A stretch of 64,000 bases of DNA from WTFY01 sp965205685 (lineage in GTDB: Bacteria; Pseudomonadota; Gammaproteobacteria; UBA4575). Position 1 is the stretch's first letter, and each line of letters opens with the position of its first letter. The notes below the pieces were generated by a model. The model did no database searches. It saw only the letters and a program-made list of their open reading frames with translations, and was not told the origin of the DNA. Position numbers and translations under genes: made by a program. Shown here one piece after another: positions 9,797 through 17,813 of this stretch. Where the stretch lies: positions 310,001 to 374,000 of the forward strand of contig OZ242174.1 of assembly GCA_965205685.1 (NCBI GenBank). Direction: 5' to 3'.

Positions 9797-10984
9797 TCAG
9801 CGCTCCACCAGCTTGATGCGCTTGTTGTACCAGTTCATGACCGCCGAGATAGCCAGCGAAAGCAGCAGGTACAGCAGCAGCACGATGAGCATGCATTCCA
9901 TCTCCCGCCCGGTCTGGTTGAGCGAGATGCCGCCGATGGTCGCGACGATGTCCATGTAGCCGATGGCGATCGCCAGCGAGGAGTTCTTGGCCAGGTTCAG
10001 GTACTGGCTGGTGAGCGGCGGGATGATGGCCCGCAGCGCCTGCGGGATCACCACCAGGGTGAGGGTTCGCCCTCGTGAGATGCTGAGCGCGTAGGCCGCC
10101 TCGGTCTGGCCCCGGTTGACCGCCTGGATGCCGGCGCGCACGATCTCGCCGATGAAGGCTGCCGTGTACAGGGACAGCGCCAGCCACAGGGCGATGAACT
10201 CGGGACGCACCACCATGCCGCCTTCGAAATTGAAGCGCTGCAGGCTTGGAACATCCCAGGCGATCGGGGCCCCGAGTGCGAGAAAGGCCAGCACCGGCGC
10301 ACCCACGACCGCACCGAGCCCGACCCAGAACACCGGGTATTGCGCCCCGGTGCGGTCCTGCTCGCGCTTGGCAAACCCCCTGAACCAGGCGAAGAAGGCG
10401 ATGCCCGCGACAAACACTGCGATCACGCCCCAGAAGGCGGGCTCGTAGACGGGTTTCGGGACGAAGAAGCCGCGGTTGGTAAGAAAGGCGCCGTCGCCGA
10501 CACTGATGGCCTGCTTGGGCACCGGCAGCGTGTTCACGATGATGCCGTGTACCAGCAGGATATGCAGCAGTACCGGCACGTTGCGCACGAACTCGATGTA
10601 CATGTAGGCGAGCCGGTTGGTGATCCAGTTCTTCGACAGGCGCAGCACGCCGAGGATGAAGCCCACCACGGTCGACAGCGCGATGCCGCACACGGCCACC
10701 AGCAGGGTGTTGAGGATGCCGACCCACATGGCGGTGAAATGTGTCGACTTGCTGGAGTACTCGATCAGGTGCTGGTTGATGTCGTAGGCGGAGGTCTGGA
10801 ACAGAAAATCGTAGCTGAAGCCCTTGCCGAGGGCCTCCAGGTTCACGTAAGCGTTGCGGATGATGTAGGCGAAGAAGGCGAAGAAGGCCAGCGTGGCGAT
10901 GACCTGGACGACCAGCGAGCGCGTGTCCTTGTCGTTCCAGAGCCGGCTCAGGAAGTTGCCTTCAAAAGTGCTCAGTGCAGGCAT
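9797..10984 (-). CDS. aapQ: general L-amino acid ABC transporter, permease AapQ
   Basis: 395 residues, a multi-span permease with an enlarged periplasmic/membrane insertion (about 95-215) before the conserved permease domain. The ATPase-contacting EAA-like loop is TEAAYALSISRGRTLTLVVIPQAL (about 290-313). The long insertion is characteristic of AapQ/BztB. It pairs with AapM to form the channel of the importer. It lies 163 bp after aapJ, and that gap contains a strong hairpin, so it may be expressed at a lower level than the binding protein. Confidence 0.94.
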   Translation of the reverse strand: MPALSTFEGNFLSRLWNDKDTRSLVVQVIATLAFFAFFAYIIRNAYVNLEALGKGFSYDFLFQTSAYDINQHLIEYSSKSTHFTAMWVGILNTLLVAVCGIALSTVVGFILGVLRLSKNWITNRLAYMYIEFVRNVPVLLHILLVHGIIVNTLPVPKQAISVGDGAFLTNRGFFVPKPVYEPAFWGVIAVFVAGIAFFAWFRGFAKREQDRTGAQYPVFWVGLGAVVGAPVLAFLALGAPIAWDVPSLQRFNFEGGMVVRPEFIALWLALSLYTAAFIGEIVRAGIQAVNRGQTEAAYALSISRGRTLTLVVIPQALRAIIPPLTSQYLNLAKNSSLAIAIGYMDIVATIGGISLNQTGREMECMLIVLLLYLLLSLAISAVMNWYNKRIKLVER

Positions 10985-11097
10985 CGGGATGACGGGCGGA
11001 TAGCATCGGTTGGGTCGTTTTGCATGAGCATGGACCGCGCCTGCGGGCCTGTCAATAGGCCGCAGTCCTCAACCGTGTCCCGAATTGCGCGGGACGG

Positions 11098-11126
11098 GAC
11101 GGGGCCCCGCCTCGCGGGACCCCGTC
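11098..11126 (-). promoter_or_regulatory. hairpin between aapJ and aapQ
   Basis: A 13-bp stem with one mismatch (arms 11098-11110 and 11114-11126, loop CTC) lies between the binding-protein gene and the first permease gene. No T-run follows on the minus strand, so it is more likely an mRNA-stabilising or partial-termination structure than a full terminator. Such hairpins commonly let periplasmic binding proteins be made in excess over their membrane partners; that role is inferred here. Confidence 0.5.
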
Positions 11127-11147
11127 GGGTTCATCGTGCCGGTCCAG

Positions 11148-12167
11148 CTAGCGGATCGGCGCTGCGTACAGGATGCCGCCGCTCTTCCAGGACGCGTTCA
11201 GGCCACGCTCAAGCGCGAGCGGGGTGTCCGGACCGATGGTGGCATTGAAGATTTCCGCGTAGTTGCCGGCATTGTCGATTGCACGCACGGCCCACTGCGC
11301 ATCCAGCCCGATGAAGGCGCCCATGTTGCCCTCGGTCCCGCACAGGCGGTTGATGCTCGGGTTGTCGCCGGCGGCTGCACAATGATCATGCAGGTTGGCC
11401 TTGGTGACACCAAGTTCCTCGGCGATGATCAGCGCGTTGACCACCCACTTGGCAATGTCCGTCCAGTTGTCATCGCCGTGGCGAACGGCTCCTGCGAGCG
11501 GTTCCTTGGAGATGATTTCCGGCAGGATGATGTGTGCGGACGGATCCTTCAGGGCCGCACGGGTCGAGGCCAGCGCGGAGGCGTCCGTGGTGTAGGTATC
11601 ACAGCGGTTCGACGTGTAGTTGGCGATACTTTCCTCGTTGGTCTCGGAGTTCACCGGCTCGTAGTCCATCTTGTTGGAACTGAAGAAGTCCGCCAGGTTC
11701 AGCTCGGTGGTGGTGCCGGTCTGGATACACACGGAAGCCCCGCTCAGGTCCATCGCCGAGGTGATGCCGGAGTCCTTGCGGATCAAAAAGCCCTGTCCGT
11801 CGTAGTAGTTGACGGGCAAGAACGTCAGTTTCAGGTCGGTGTCGCGGCTCATGGTCTCGGTGGTGTTGCGAAACAGGATGTCGCCCTCACCGGAGTTCAG
11901 CAGGGTGAAGCGTGTCTTGCCGGTGGATGGCACGAAGCGGACCTTCTCGCCATCGCCCAGCACCGCGGCAGCCACGGCCCGGCAGAACTCGACATCAAAT
12001 CCTTCCCAGCGGCCGTTCTCATCCGGGGCCGCAAAACCGGCCAGCCCGGTGGTCACCACGCAGTTCAGCACGCCGCGGGCCTTGACCTCTTCCAGCGTGC
12101 TCGCCTGGGCAACCGCGGAGGCCAGCGCCAGGACCGCGCCGAGGATCATAAATCTAGTAATTTTCAT
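11148..12167 (-). CDS. aapJ: general L-amino acid ABC transporter, periplasmic binding protein
   Basis: 339 residues from the ATG at 12165-12167, preferred over an upstream start because AGGAGATTCCCGA precedes it and a clear signal peptide results (MKITRFMILGAVLALASA, cut near AQA). The mature part begins with STLEEVKARGVLNCVV, typical of family 3 solute-binding proteins, followed by WEGFDVEFCRAVAAAVLG and the ligand-pocket segment FRNTTETMSRDTDL. It captures L-amino acids in the periplasm and hands them to AapQM. The order aapJ-aapQ-aapM-aapP is the known Aap order. Confidence 0.94.
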   Translation of the reverse strand: MKITRFMILGAVLALASAVAQASTLEEVKARGVLNCVVTTGLAGFAAPDENGRWEGFDVEFCRAVAAAVLGDGEKVRFVPSTGKTRFTLLNSGEGDILFRNTTETMSRDTDLKLTFLPVNYYDGQGFLIRKDSGITSAMDLSGASVCIQTGTTTELNLADFFSSNKMDYEPVNSETNEESIANYTSNRCDTYTTDASALASTRAALKDPSAHIILPEIISKEPLAGAVRHGDDNWTDIAKWVVNALIIAEELGVTKANLHDHCAAAGDNPSINRLCGTEGNMGAFIGLDAQWAVRAIDNAGNYAEIFNATIGPDTPLALERGLNASWKSGGILYAAPIR

Positions 12168-12477
12168 TCGGGAATCTCCTTGGGGTGTTCTCGTTCTTGT
12201 TAGCTGACGGGAATTATAACCCGGATTCGTGCCGATCATTAACCGCAAATGGGAGATTATGTGGCTTTCGGCCTGCATAAAGCCCGTGAATGTTTGCCAC
12301 ACAGCGCACACATTGACCCTGCCACAGGTACAGGTATAATCCTGCCCGGACTGGGCCGACATTCCGGTGCCAGGTCCGTGGGTGAAGGCGGTCCACTGTC
12401 TTCAGTACGCGGTCCGGTCACGGAATACAAAATATGCTTGTCCACTCCGCGGCATTGGAGGCCGTATTCGCGGACAC
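12168..12477. other. intergenic region between aapJ and the inverse-autotransporter-like gene
   Basis: About 310 bp between divergent genes. It should carry the aapJ promoter on the minus strand and the promoter of the plus-strand surface-protein gene. I see no convincing gene: short frames on both strands lack ribosome sites. The plus-strand frame of the surface protein extends back to 12367 but that part has no signal-peptide or family character. Confidence 0.5.
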
Positions 12478-13893
12478 ATGGAGCATTGTGAAATCATACC
12501 CGGAGAGCAGGATGCCTGGGTGCCCGCAGCACGTGTGCAGGCCCCGCACCCGCCTTCTGATCCCAGCTCATCATTCATCCGCCGCTCATGGCGCGTTGCA
12601 GCTTTTGCATGTGTCGCCGGGCTGGTGCTCGCACCTGCCTCGGCCCGGTCCGATTCGATCGGGTCACATCTTGAAGGATTCTCGTCACAGGTGGGCGCAT
12701 GCGAGACCGCGTTCGGCGAGGCACTGTCTGACGGGGCTGACTGTCTCATCGGTCAGGGCCTGAATTATCTGCTGAATGAAGGCGCCAGTCAGGTGCGCGA
12801 GTACGGCGTGCAGGCTTTTGGCCCCCACTTCCAGGTGGTCGCGAACCCGGCCGCTTCCATGCTCGGTGATGGCGTGCGCATCGGCGGAGAGCTGGACGTC
12901 GTCATCCCGTTCGCCGGCGACACGTCCCTGGCACTGTCCGAGCCGTCGACCTCCGCACTGTTTGTGCAGCAGGGCATCACCCGCTGGTGGGACGGCGAAG
13001 GGCGGTTACACAACGATCTTCGGTTCGGGCTCGTCTACCGCTTTCGCATGGGCGGACAGGCGGATGCGGATATCCTCGGCGTCTCCCTGTTGCAACAGCA
13101 TAATGTCGAGTCGCAGCACGAGGTGCTGGTCTCCGGGATCGACTACCAGGGCCGTCTTGGGAACGGCTCGTTTCGCTATTACAGCCCGACCACGGGCTGG
13201 CGCACCAACCGCCTGGCGCAAAAAGAGCGCGCCCTCGAGGGCGCGGAGTTTGGGACCCGTCTTGACCTGACCACCACCTTGCGCATGCAGGCCACCGGTT
13301 ATCGCTGGCAGGCCGGGGACGGTTCCGGGCGCTGGACAGATGGCATGCGCCTCGGCTTCGGACTGCGACCGCATCCGTGGCTGAACCTGACCGGCGAGTA
13401 CGACCATGCGAGTACGCGAGAAGGCGGGCTGTCCCTGCATGCCGGGCTGCGGATTCCGTTCGGCCAGCTGCCAAAGCCGCCACGCTGGCAAGGGCTGGGG
13501 GTGGCCGAGGACACGTCCACCTCGGACGAATCCCAGCTGTGGCGACCGGTCGAGGACACAGGACGCATCCGGGTAGCGACGCTGAGCGAGGTCGCCGGGA
13601 TCAGCGGCGAAGTGGAGATCTATTTCCTGCAGGATGAAGCGTCCAGTGGAAGCACGGTGGAACTGGAAGTCGTGCTGGCGTCTGAAGCCCAGGCGGACAC
13701 CACGCTCGAGGTCCGCCTGGTGCCGGGAAGCGGTGACAACCCTGCCGTACCCGGCGTGGACTTTGTCGACCAGCCGGTGCAGATGGTGATTTCGCAGGGT
13801 GCGACCAGCGGCAGGGTTTCGATCCAGCTGTTGCAAAACGAAGACCAGCAGGAAAACCGCAGCTTGAGTGCGACAGTATCGGTGCTCACGTGA
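12478..13893 (+). CDS. inverse-autotransporter-like outer-membrane protein
   Basis: 471 residues from the ATG at 12478; an earlier in-frame ATG at 12367 is possible but adds a non-family stretch before the signal. The signal region RRSWRVAAFACVAGLVLAP ends in ASA. The middle (about 75-330) is a beta-barrel resembling the invasin/intimin inverse-autotransporter domain: GLNYLLNEGASQ, then FVQQGITRWWDGEGRLHND and LRFGLVYRFRMG, and later YYSPTTGWR and GEYDHAST. The last 100 residues resemble a single Calx-beta domain (VDFVDQPVQMVISQG). In invasins the barrel anchors a C-terminal passenger outside; here the passenger is very short. The stop overlaps the start of the next gene by GTGA. Confidence 0.68.
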   Translation: MEHCEIIPGEQDAWVPAARVQAPHPPSDPSSSFIRRSWRVAAFACVAGLVLAPASARSDSIGSHLEGFSSQVGACETAFGEALSDGADCLIGQGLNYLLNEGASQVREYGVQAFGPHFQVVANPAASMLGDGVRIGGELDVVIPFAGDTSLALSEPSTSALFVQQGITRWWDGEGRLHNDLRFGLVYRFRMGGQADADILGVSLLQQHNVESQHEVLVSGIDYQGRLGNGSFRYYSPTTGWRTNRLAQKERALEGAEFGTRLDLTTTLRMQATGYRWQAGDGSGRWTDGMRLGFGLRPHPWLNLTGEYDHASTREGGLSLHAGLRIPFGQLPKPPRWQGLGVAEDTSTSDESQLWRPVEDTGRIRVATLSEVAGISGEVEIYFLQDEASSGSTVELEVVLASEAQADTTLEVRLVPGSGDNPAVPGVDFVDQPVQMVISQGATSGRVSIQLLQNEDQQENRSLSATVSVLT

Positions 13894-14585
13894 GCCCTGC
13901 GCTGCAGTCGGAAATTGGCAGAAGGATTCGGGGAATCGGATGCAAGGACCGCACTGACATCACCGGATATACGCCATCGCGAACGAGCACCCTGACTCTC
14001 GCATTTGCCATCCTTGTCCTGTCGGCCTGCAGCGGCGGCGGTGGTGGCTCATCCGCACCGGATATGGAAAGCAGTGGCCCGCCCGCGCCGAATTCGGGAA
14101 ATACCGTTGTCTCCACTACCGAGATGACAATCACACCGCCCCAGATGCCCGGCCAGAGCCAAAGCCAGACCCCTACACCGCCCCAGACATCCAGTCAGAG
14201 CCAGACCTCCACACCGCCCCAGACTCCCGTCCCGAGTAACAGCAATAGCAACACACCAGGGAACACGCCACCTACTTGCACGGTCGGCCTTACGTTGGAT
14301 TCCAGCAGGACCAGGTGTTACGGCGAACAATTCTCGGAGAGCAGCCAGCCAACGTACACCATTGGTTTGAGCTACTACGAGGGTTCGATGGTGTGGCTCA
14401 TGAGATATAGCGGAACGAGATCAGTCGGATATTCTTCTGGAGAAGCCTGTCTTTCAATAGCCGGGTTTGTCGCTACAAGAGCAGCGGACGGCGAGACATG
14501 GACGATCCAGCAGACTCACTATCCCGATATTGATAACAACGTCTTTGGACTCGATTGTGATGGCCACCAGTTAGTATCAAGATAA
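13890..14585 (+). CDS. putative lipoprotein with Pro/Thr/Gln/Ser-rich linker
   Basis: 231 residues starting at the GTG at 13890, which overlaps the upstream TGA, so translation is probably coupled to the surface-protein gene. After about 30 residues a hydrophobic stretch LAFAILVLSAC gives a lipobox with Cys followed by SGGGGGSS, pointing to an outer-membrane lipoprotein. A low-complexity linker (PPQTSSQSQTSTPPQTP type, about 90-125) leads to a 100-residue C-terminal domain with three or four cysteines that I do not recognise. Being co-translated with the inverse-autotransporter-like protein, it may be a partner or passenger-like surface module. Its 5' part is repeated in decayed form just downstream. 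Confidence 0.65.
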   Translation: MSPALQSEIGRRIRGIGCKDRTDITGYTPSRTSTLTLAFAILVLSACSGGGGGSSAPDMESSGPPAPNSGNTVVSTTEMTITPPQMPGQSQSQTPTPPQTSSQSQTSTPPQTPVPSNSNSNTPGNTPPTCTVGLTLDSSRTRCYGEQFSESSQPTYTIGLSYYEGSMVWLMRYSGTRSVGYSSGEACLSIAGFVATRAADGETWTIQQTHYPDIDNNVFGLDCDGHQLVSR

Positions 14586-14589
14586 CCGG

Positions 14590-14923
14590 AACGCTGCGAA
14601 CGGGCACCCTGATTCTTGCTTTTGCCATGCACATGACTGTCTGCATGTCGCGGCAGCCGTGGCTCATCCGCATCCGAAGTTGCATCCTGCGTGTCCACAA
14701 GCACCGTGCCGGCAGACCACGCCTTAGAACACCTGATCACACCGCTTGTAGACCCGGCGCCCCAAAGCGGCGTGTCGACCCCGGCCCAAGACGTGGTGCA
14801 CCCCCCCGACGCCCCACAAACGACTGCGCGCAGGGCTGCAACGGCGACGTGGCCTTTACGACCATCGTTTCGCAGAGTAAGAGCCCGGATGCCGAGGAAT
14901 CCGTTTCGTTCACCTGCCAGTAA
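14590..14923 (+). pseudogene. decayed second copy of the upstream lipoprotein gene
   Basis: The DNA at about 14599-14630 closely repeats the signal-peptide coding part of the lipoprotein at about 13980-14012 (TGTLILAFAM against TSTLTLAFAI). The following Gly/Ser-rich segment matches in a different reading frame: CRGSRGSSASE in the frame that also contains 14691, against CSGGGGGSSAP. The end then reads sensibly again in the first frame (CNGDVAFTTIVSQSKSP to FTCQ stop at 14923). So two compensating frameshifts separate signal, linker and tail. I read this as a duplicated and decayed lipoprotein gene. It fills most of the gap before the Sel1 gene. Confidence 0.5.
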
Positions 14924-15044
14924 ACCCCGCTGCATCCTGCTGTCCGGCTCTTACCCGCTGGCCACACACAAACGGCCCTTGTCCCAGGCTGGCGGAACTG
15001 CACGGCAGCTCCGGCAGGTCACGGTGGCTGTGTATCTCAGGGGG

Positions 15045-15845
15045 ATGATTCTGTCCATGTTGAATTTGGGGTATACATCTTTCATGTTCAGGTTCGTGCT
15101 CACGGGTTGGCTGGTATGGGTGATGCCCGCCCTGGCCTTGGCGGGCATGCAGGCGGATCGCGCTCCGGTTGAACTGGACGGGGTGCTTGCACCTCTCGGT
15201 TCAGGGGTGGAGTCCGGCCTGGATGAGGCGCCCAGTGATACCGATCGATACACTGTAGACCGATACCGTAATGCAGCGGAAGCCGGGCATGCCTGGGCCC
15301 AGTTCAGACTGGGTCTCATGTATGCCGAAGGCGGTGCAGTGGCCCCGGATGCCCGTGTGGCGGTGTTCTGGTTTCGCAAGGCTGCGGCGCAGGAACATGC
15401 CGCAGCCCAGTACGCGCTGGGCGTGGTGCATGCGTTCGGGCATGGCGTGGCCCGGGATGAGGTGCTGGCCGTGCACTGGTTTCGGGTTGCGGCCGAGCAG
15501 GGATACCCCTTGGCCCAGCACGACCTCGGTCTCATGTACTACAAGGGGATGGGGGTGGAAAAGGACGATGCCGAGGCGGTGCGCTGGTGGATGAAAGCGG
15601 CCGAGCAGGGCAATGCCCCGGCCCAGTCCAAGCTCGGCGCCATGTACATCCGTGGCACCGGAGTGCCGCGCGATCACGTGCAGGCCTACGCCTGGATCAG
15701 CATCGCGGCCGCTCGCGGGGATGTCGCGGCCACGAAGGCCATGGCCATGATCGACGAAATCCTCACGCCAAGTGAGCGCGAGCGCGCCAGGCAATTGTCC
15801 GGCGAATACCGCCGCACCTACGGCCCGTTACCCCCGCCCCGCTGA
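15045..15845 (+). CDS. Sel1-repeat (TPR-like) secreted protein
   Basis: 266 residues from the ATG at 15045; ATGs at 15057 and 15084 are equally possible and all give a signal peptide around MFRFVLTGWLVWVMPALALAG. Four Sel1 repeats follow at about 85-230, each of the form AQFRLGLMYAEGGAVAPDA followed by VFWFRKAA. Sel1 repeats form alpha-alpha superhelices that bind other proteins, often in the periplasm. A tail of about 30 residues (TPSERERARQLSGEY) ends it. A longer frame reaching back to 14691 overlaps the decayed lipoprotein copy and is not favoured. Partner unknown. Confidence 0.8.
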   Translation: MILSMLNLGYTSFMFRFVLTGWLVWVMPALALAGMQADRAPVELDGVLAPLGSGVESGLDEAPSDTDRYTVDRYRNAAEAGHAWAQFRLGLMYAEGGAVAPDARVAVFWFRKAAAQEHAAAQYALGVVHAFGHGVARDEVLAVHWFRVAAEQGYPLAQHDLGLMYYKGMGVEKDDAEAVRWWMKAAEQGNAPAQSKLGAMYIRGTGVPRDHVQAYAWISIAAARGDVAATKAMAMIDEILTPSERERARQLSGEYRRTYGPLPPPR

Positions 15846-15900
15846 GGGCATGGGAGGATCGGGCGCGCACGGGCCGGCACGGATACGTGGATGGGCCTAG

Positions 15901-16182
15901 CTATTCCGCCGCGAGGGCATCGAAGGTGTCGATATCCAGTGCGGGAGCAGTCTGGAACCTTGCGCCCGTGAGGCGGCTCAGGCCCAGGGAAATCTTCGCC
16001 GCCGCTTCGATATCCGGCAGCTCGACAATCAGTACCAGGTCGGTGGACCCGAGCAGCGTGTAGATCCCGACGGTCTCCCCGCCGGCATCCTGAATCAGTT
16101 TTTTTGCCTTCTCGGTGCGTAATGCATCGATCCCTTCCAGGGATTCCTTTGAATAGCTTCCAAACATGAAGAACGTGGTCAT
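15901..16182 (-). CDS. GYD domain protein
   Basis: 93 residues from the ATG at 16180-16182, which follows AGGAGGACACC. The protein is a small alpha/beta fold: MTTFFMFGSYSKESLEGI, then GETVGIYTLLGSTDLVLIVELPD. This matches GYD-domain proteins, small ferredoxin-like proteins of unknown function. It lies 70 bp downstream of the glutamate dehydrogenase gene on the same strand, so the two may be co-transcribed; any metabolic link is a guess. Confidence 0.8.
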   Translation of the reverse strand: MTTFFMFGSYSKESLEGIDALRTEKAKKLIQDAGGETVGIYTLLGSTDLVLIVELPDIEAAAKISLGLSRLTGARFQTAPALDIDTFDALAAE

Positions 16183-16252
16183 GGTGTCCTCCTGTGATCG
16201 GAATTCATGGAGAGCCCCATGGTACCACGGCGGCACCAAGCAAGGGCGTGGG

Positions 16253-17545
16253 TTAGCCCGGATCCTGCGCGAAGTACTCCTCGGTGCCCTGTTCGCGAAT
16301 GGCCCCGACGATGCGCTTGACCCCGTGCAGGTAGGCTGCAGTTCGAAGGCTCACGTCCTCGTCCCCGGCGGCCTCGAAAATATGGTCGGCTTCACGCTCC
16401 ATGGTCTTTTTCAGGCGCCGCGTCACCTCGGCTTCCTCCCAGTACAGCCCGGACCGGTTTTGCAGCCATTCGAAGTAGCTGACCGTCACCCCGCCCGAGT
16501 TCACCAGTACGTCGGGCAGCACGGTGATTCCACGCTGGCCCAGCACTGCATCGCTGCGCGAGTCCACCGGGCCGTTGGCGATCTCCAGCAGGCAGGAAGC
16601 CCGGATGCGCCCGACGTTGTCTTCGGTGACCTGGTTTTCCAGGGCCGCGAGCGCCAGCACGTCGACGTCGAGCTCCAGCAACTCCTGGTTGGTGATGACC
16701 TTGTAGACGTTCGACTCGCACAACGAGGAGTCGCAGTACAGCATCTGGCTGATCTCGCGGTGCGTGCGTTTCTGGGCCATCAGCAGCTCCGGATCCAGGC
16801 CGGCATCGGAATACACCGCACCCCTGGAATCGGAGATCGCGACGATGCGGTACCCCGCTTGGTGGGCGAGACAGGCGAAATGCGCCCCGGCATTGCCGAA
16901 ACCCTGCACGGCGATACGCATTTTACTGGGATCCAGCCCGGCGCGCTCGACCCAGCGCTCCAGCACGAACAGGGCGCCCTGGCCGGTGGCAGCCTCGCGC
17001 CCCAGCGAGCCGCCCAGGTGCACGGGCTTGCCGGTGATGACCCCGGGCACGTTCTTGCGTACGATGGTGTAGTACTCGTCCGCCATCCAGCCCATGATGG
17101 TGGCATTGGTGTACATGTCCGGGGCCGGGATGTCGCGTGTCGGCCCGATGATGTCGGCAATGGCGCGGATGTAGCCTCGCGAGAGACGCTCGAGTTCCAG
17201 GCGCGAGAGCGATTTCGCGTCCACGGCAATGCCGCCCTTGGCCCCGCCGTAGGGCAGGCCGGCGACCGCGCACTTGATGGTCATCCAGAAGGCCAGCGAG
17301 GTGACCTCGTCGGCACTCACCTGCGGATGAAACCGCACGCCGCCCTTGGTCGGCCCGCGAATGTCGTTGTACTGCACCCGGTAGCCCTGCAGCACGCGAA
17401 GGCGCCCGTCATCCATGCGCAACGGAATGTTGACCTCCAGCATGATCTTGGGGTGCGCGAGGCGCTCATCGACATCATCGGAGGCCTCGATGCGGCTGAA
17501 CACATCGGCCAAGCGGGCCTTGGCATCCTGGAAGGTGTTATTCAT
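16253..17545 (-). CDS. gdhA: Glu/Leu/Phe/Val dehydrogenase (glutamate dehydrogenase)
   Basis: 430 residues. The catalytic domain shows GPTKGGVRFHP (about 64-74), the substrate-binding lysine region MTIKCAVAGLPYGGAKGGI (about 88-106) and, after residue 200, a Rossmann domain with VQGFGNAGAHFACLAHQ and IVAISDSRGAVY. Length and motifs match hexameric glutamate dehydrogenases of the roughly 420-residue class, which interconvert glutamate and 2-oxoglutarate with release or uptake of ammonium. Cofactor preference is uncertain; Asp after the Rossmann loop (SDS) suggests NAD. With the amino-acid importer in this window it fits amino-acid catabolism. Confidence 0.9.
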   Translation of the reverse strand: MNNTFQDAKARLADVFSRIEASDDVDERLAHPKIMLEVNIPLRMDDGRLRVLQGYRVQYNDIRGPTKGGVRFHPQVSADEVTSLAFWMTIKCAVAGLPYGGAKGGIAVDAKSLSRLELERLSRGYIRAIADIIGPTRDIPAPDMYTNATIMGWMADEYYTIVRKNVPGVITGKPVHLGGSLGREAATGQGALFVLERWVERAGLDPSKMRIAVQGFGNAGAHFACLAHQAGYRIVAISDSRGAVYSDAGLDPELLMAQKRTHREISQMLYCDSSLCESNVYKVITNQELLELDVDVLALAALENQVTEDNVGRIRASCLLEIANGPVDSRSDAVLGQRGITVLPDVLVNSGGVTVSYFEWLQNRSGLYWEEAEVTRRLKKTMEREADHIFEAAGDEDVSLRTAAYLHGVKRIVGAIREQGTEEYFAQDPG

Positions 17546-17748
17546 CGGGTATTCCTTGGACTATCTCGACGTCCTGCTCATCAGACCGGTAAAAGCATGC
17601 AGGGGTTCACAGGAATGTCGTGTATATAAAAGGCTTTCAGAGCCCCTTGTCGCCGGGTGCCGGGTGCCTTAGTATACCCACAAGGGATTGCTTCATTTCA
17701 ATGAAACCGGAGTAAGAACAAAAACATACAATATCTAGACTGACTGGA

Positions 17749-17777
17749 TTTTACGGCCCCTATATATGGGGTATAAT
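17749..17777 (+). promoter_or_regulatory. probable porin promoter
   Basis: A consensus TATAAT at 17772-17777 lies about 36 bp before the porin start, with a poor TTTTAC 17 bp upstream (17749-17754). The -10 element is convincing; the -35 match is weak, so an activator may be needed. Confidence 0.45.
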
Positions 17778-17813
17778 CGTGGAATTCGGAGCGAACCCAA
17801 AAGGATCCTACCT

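Noticed and set aside
8221..9816. 531-residue plus-strand frame opposite aapP/aapM
   Set aside because: Antisense shadow of well-supported ABC transporter genes with strong family motifs.
14691..15044. Upstream extension of the Sel1 gene to 14691
   Set aside because: The extension overlaps the decayed lipoprotein copy and puts the signal peptide about 130 residues inside the protein.
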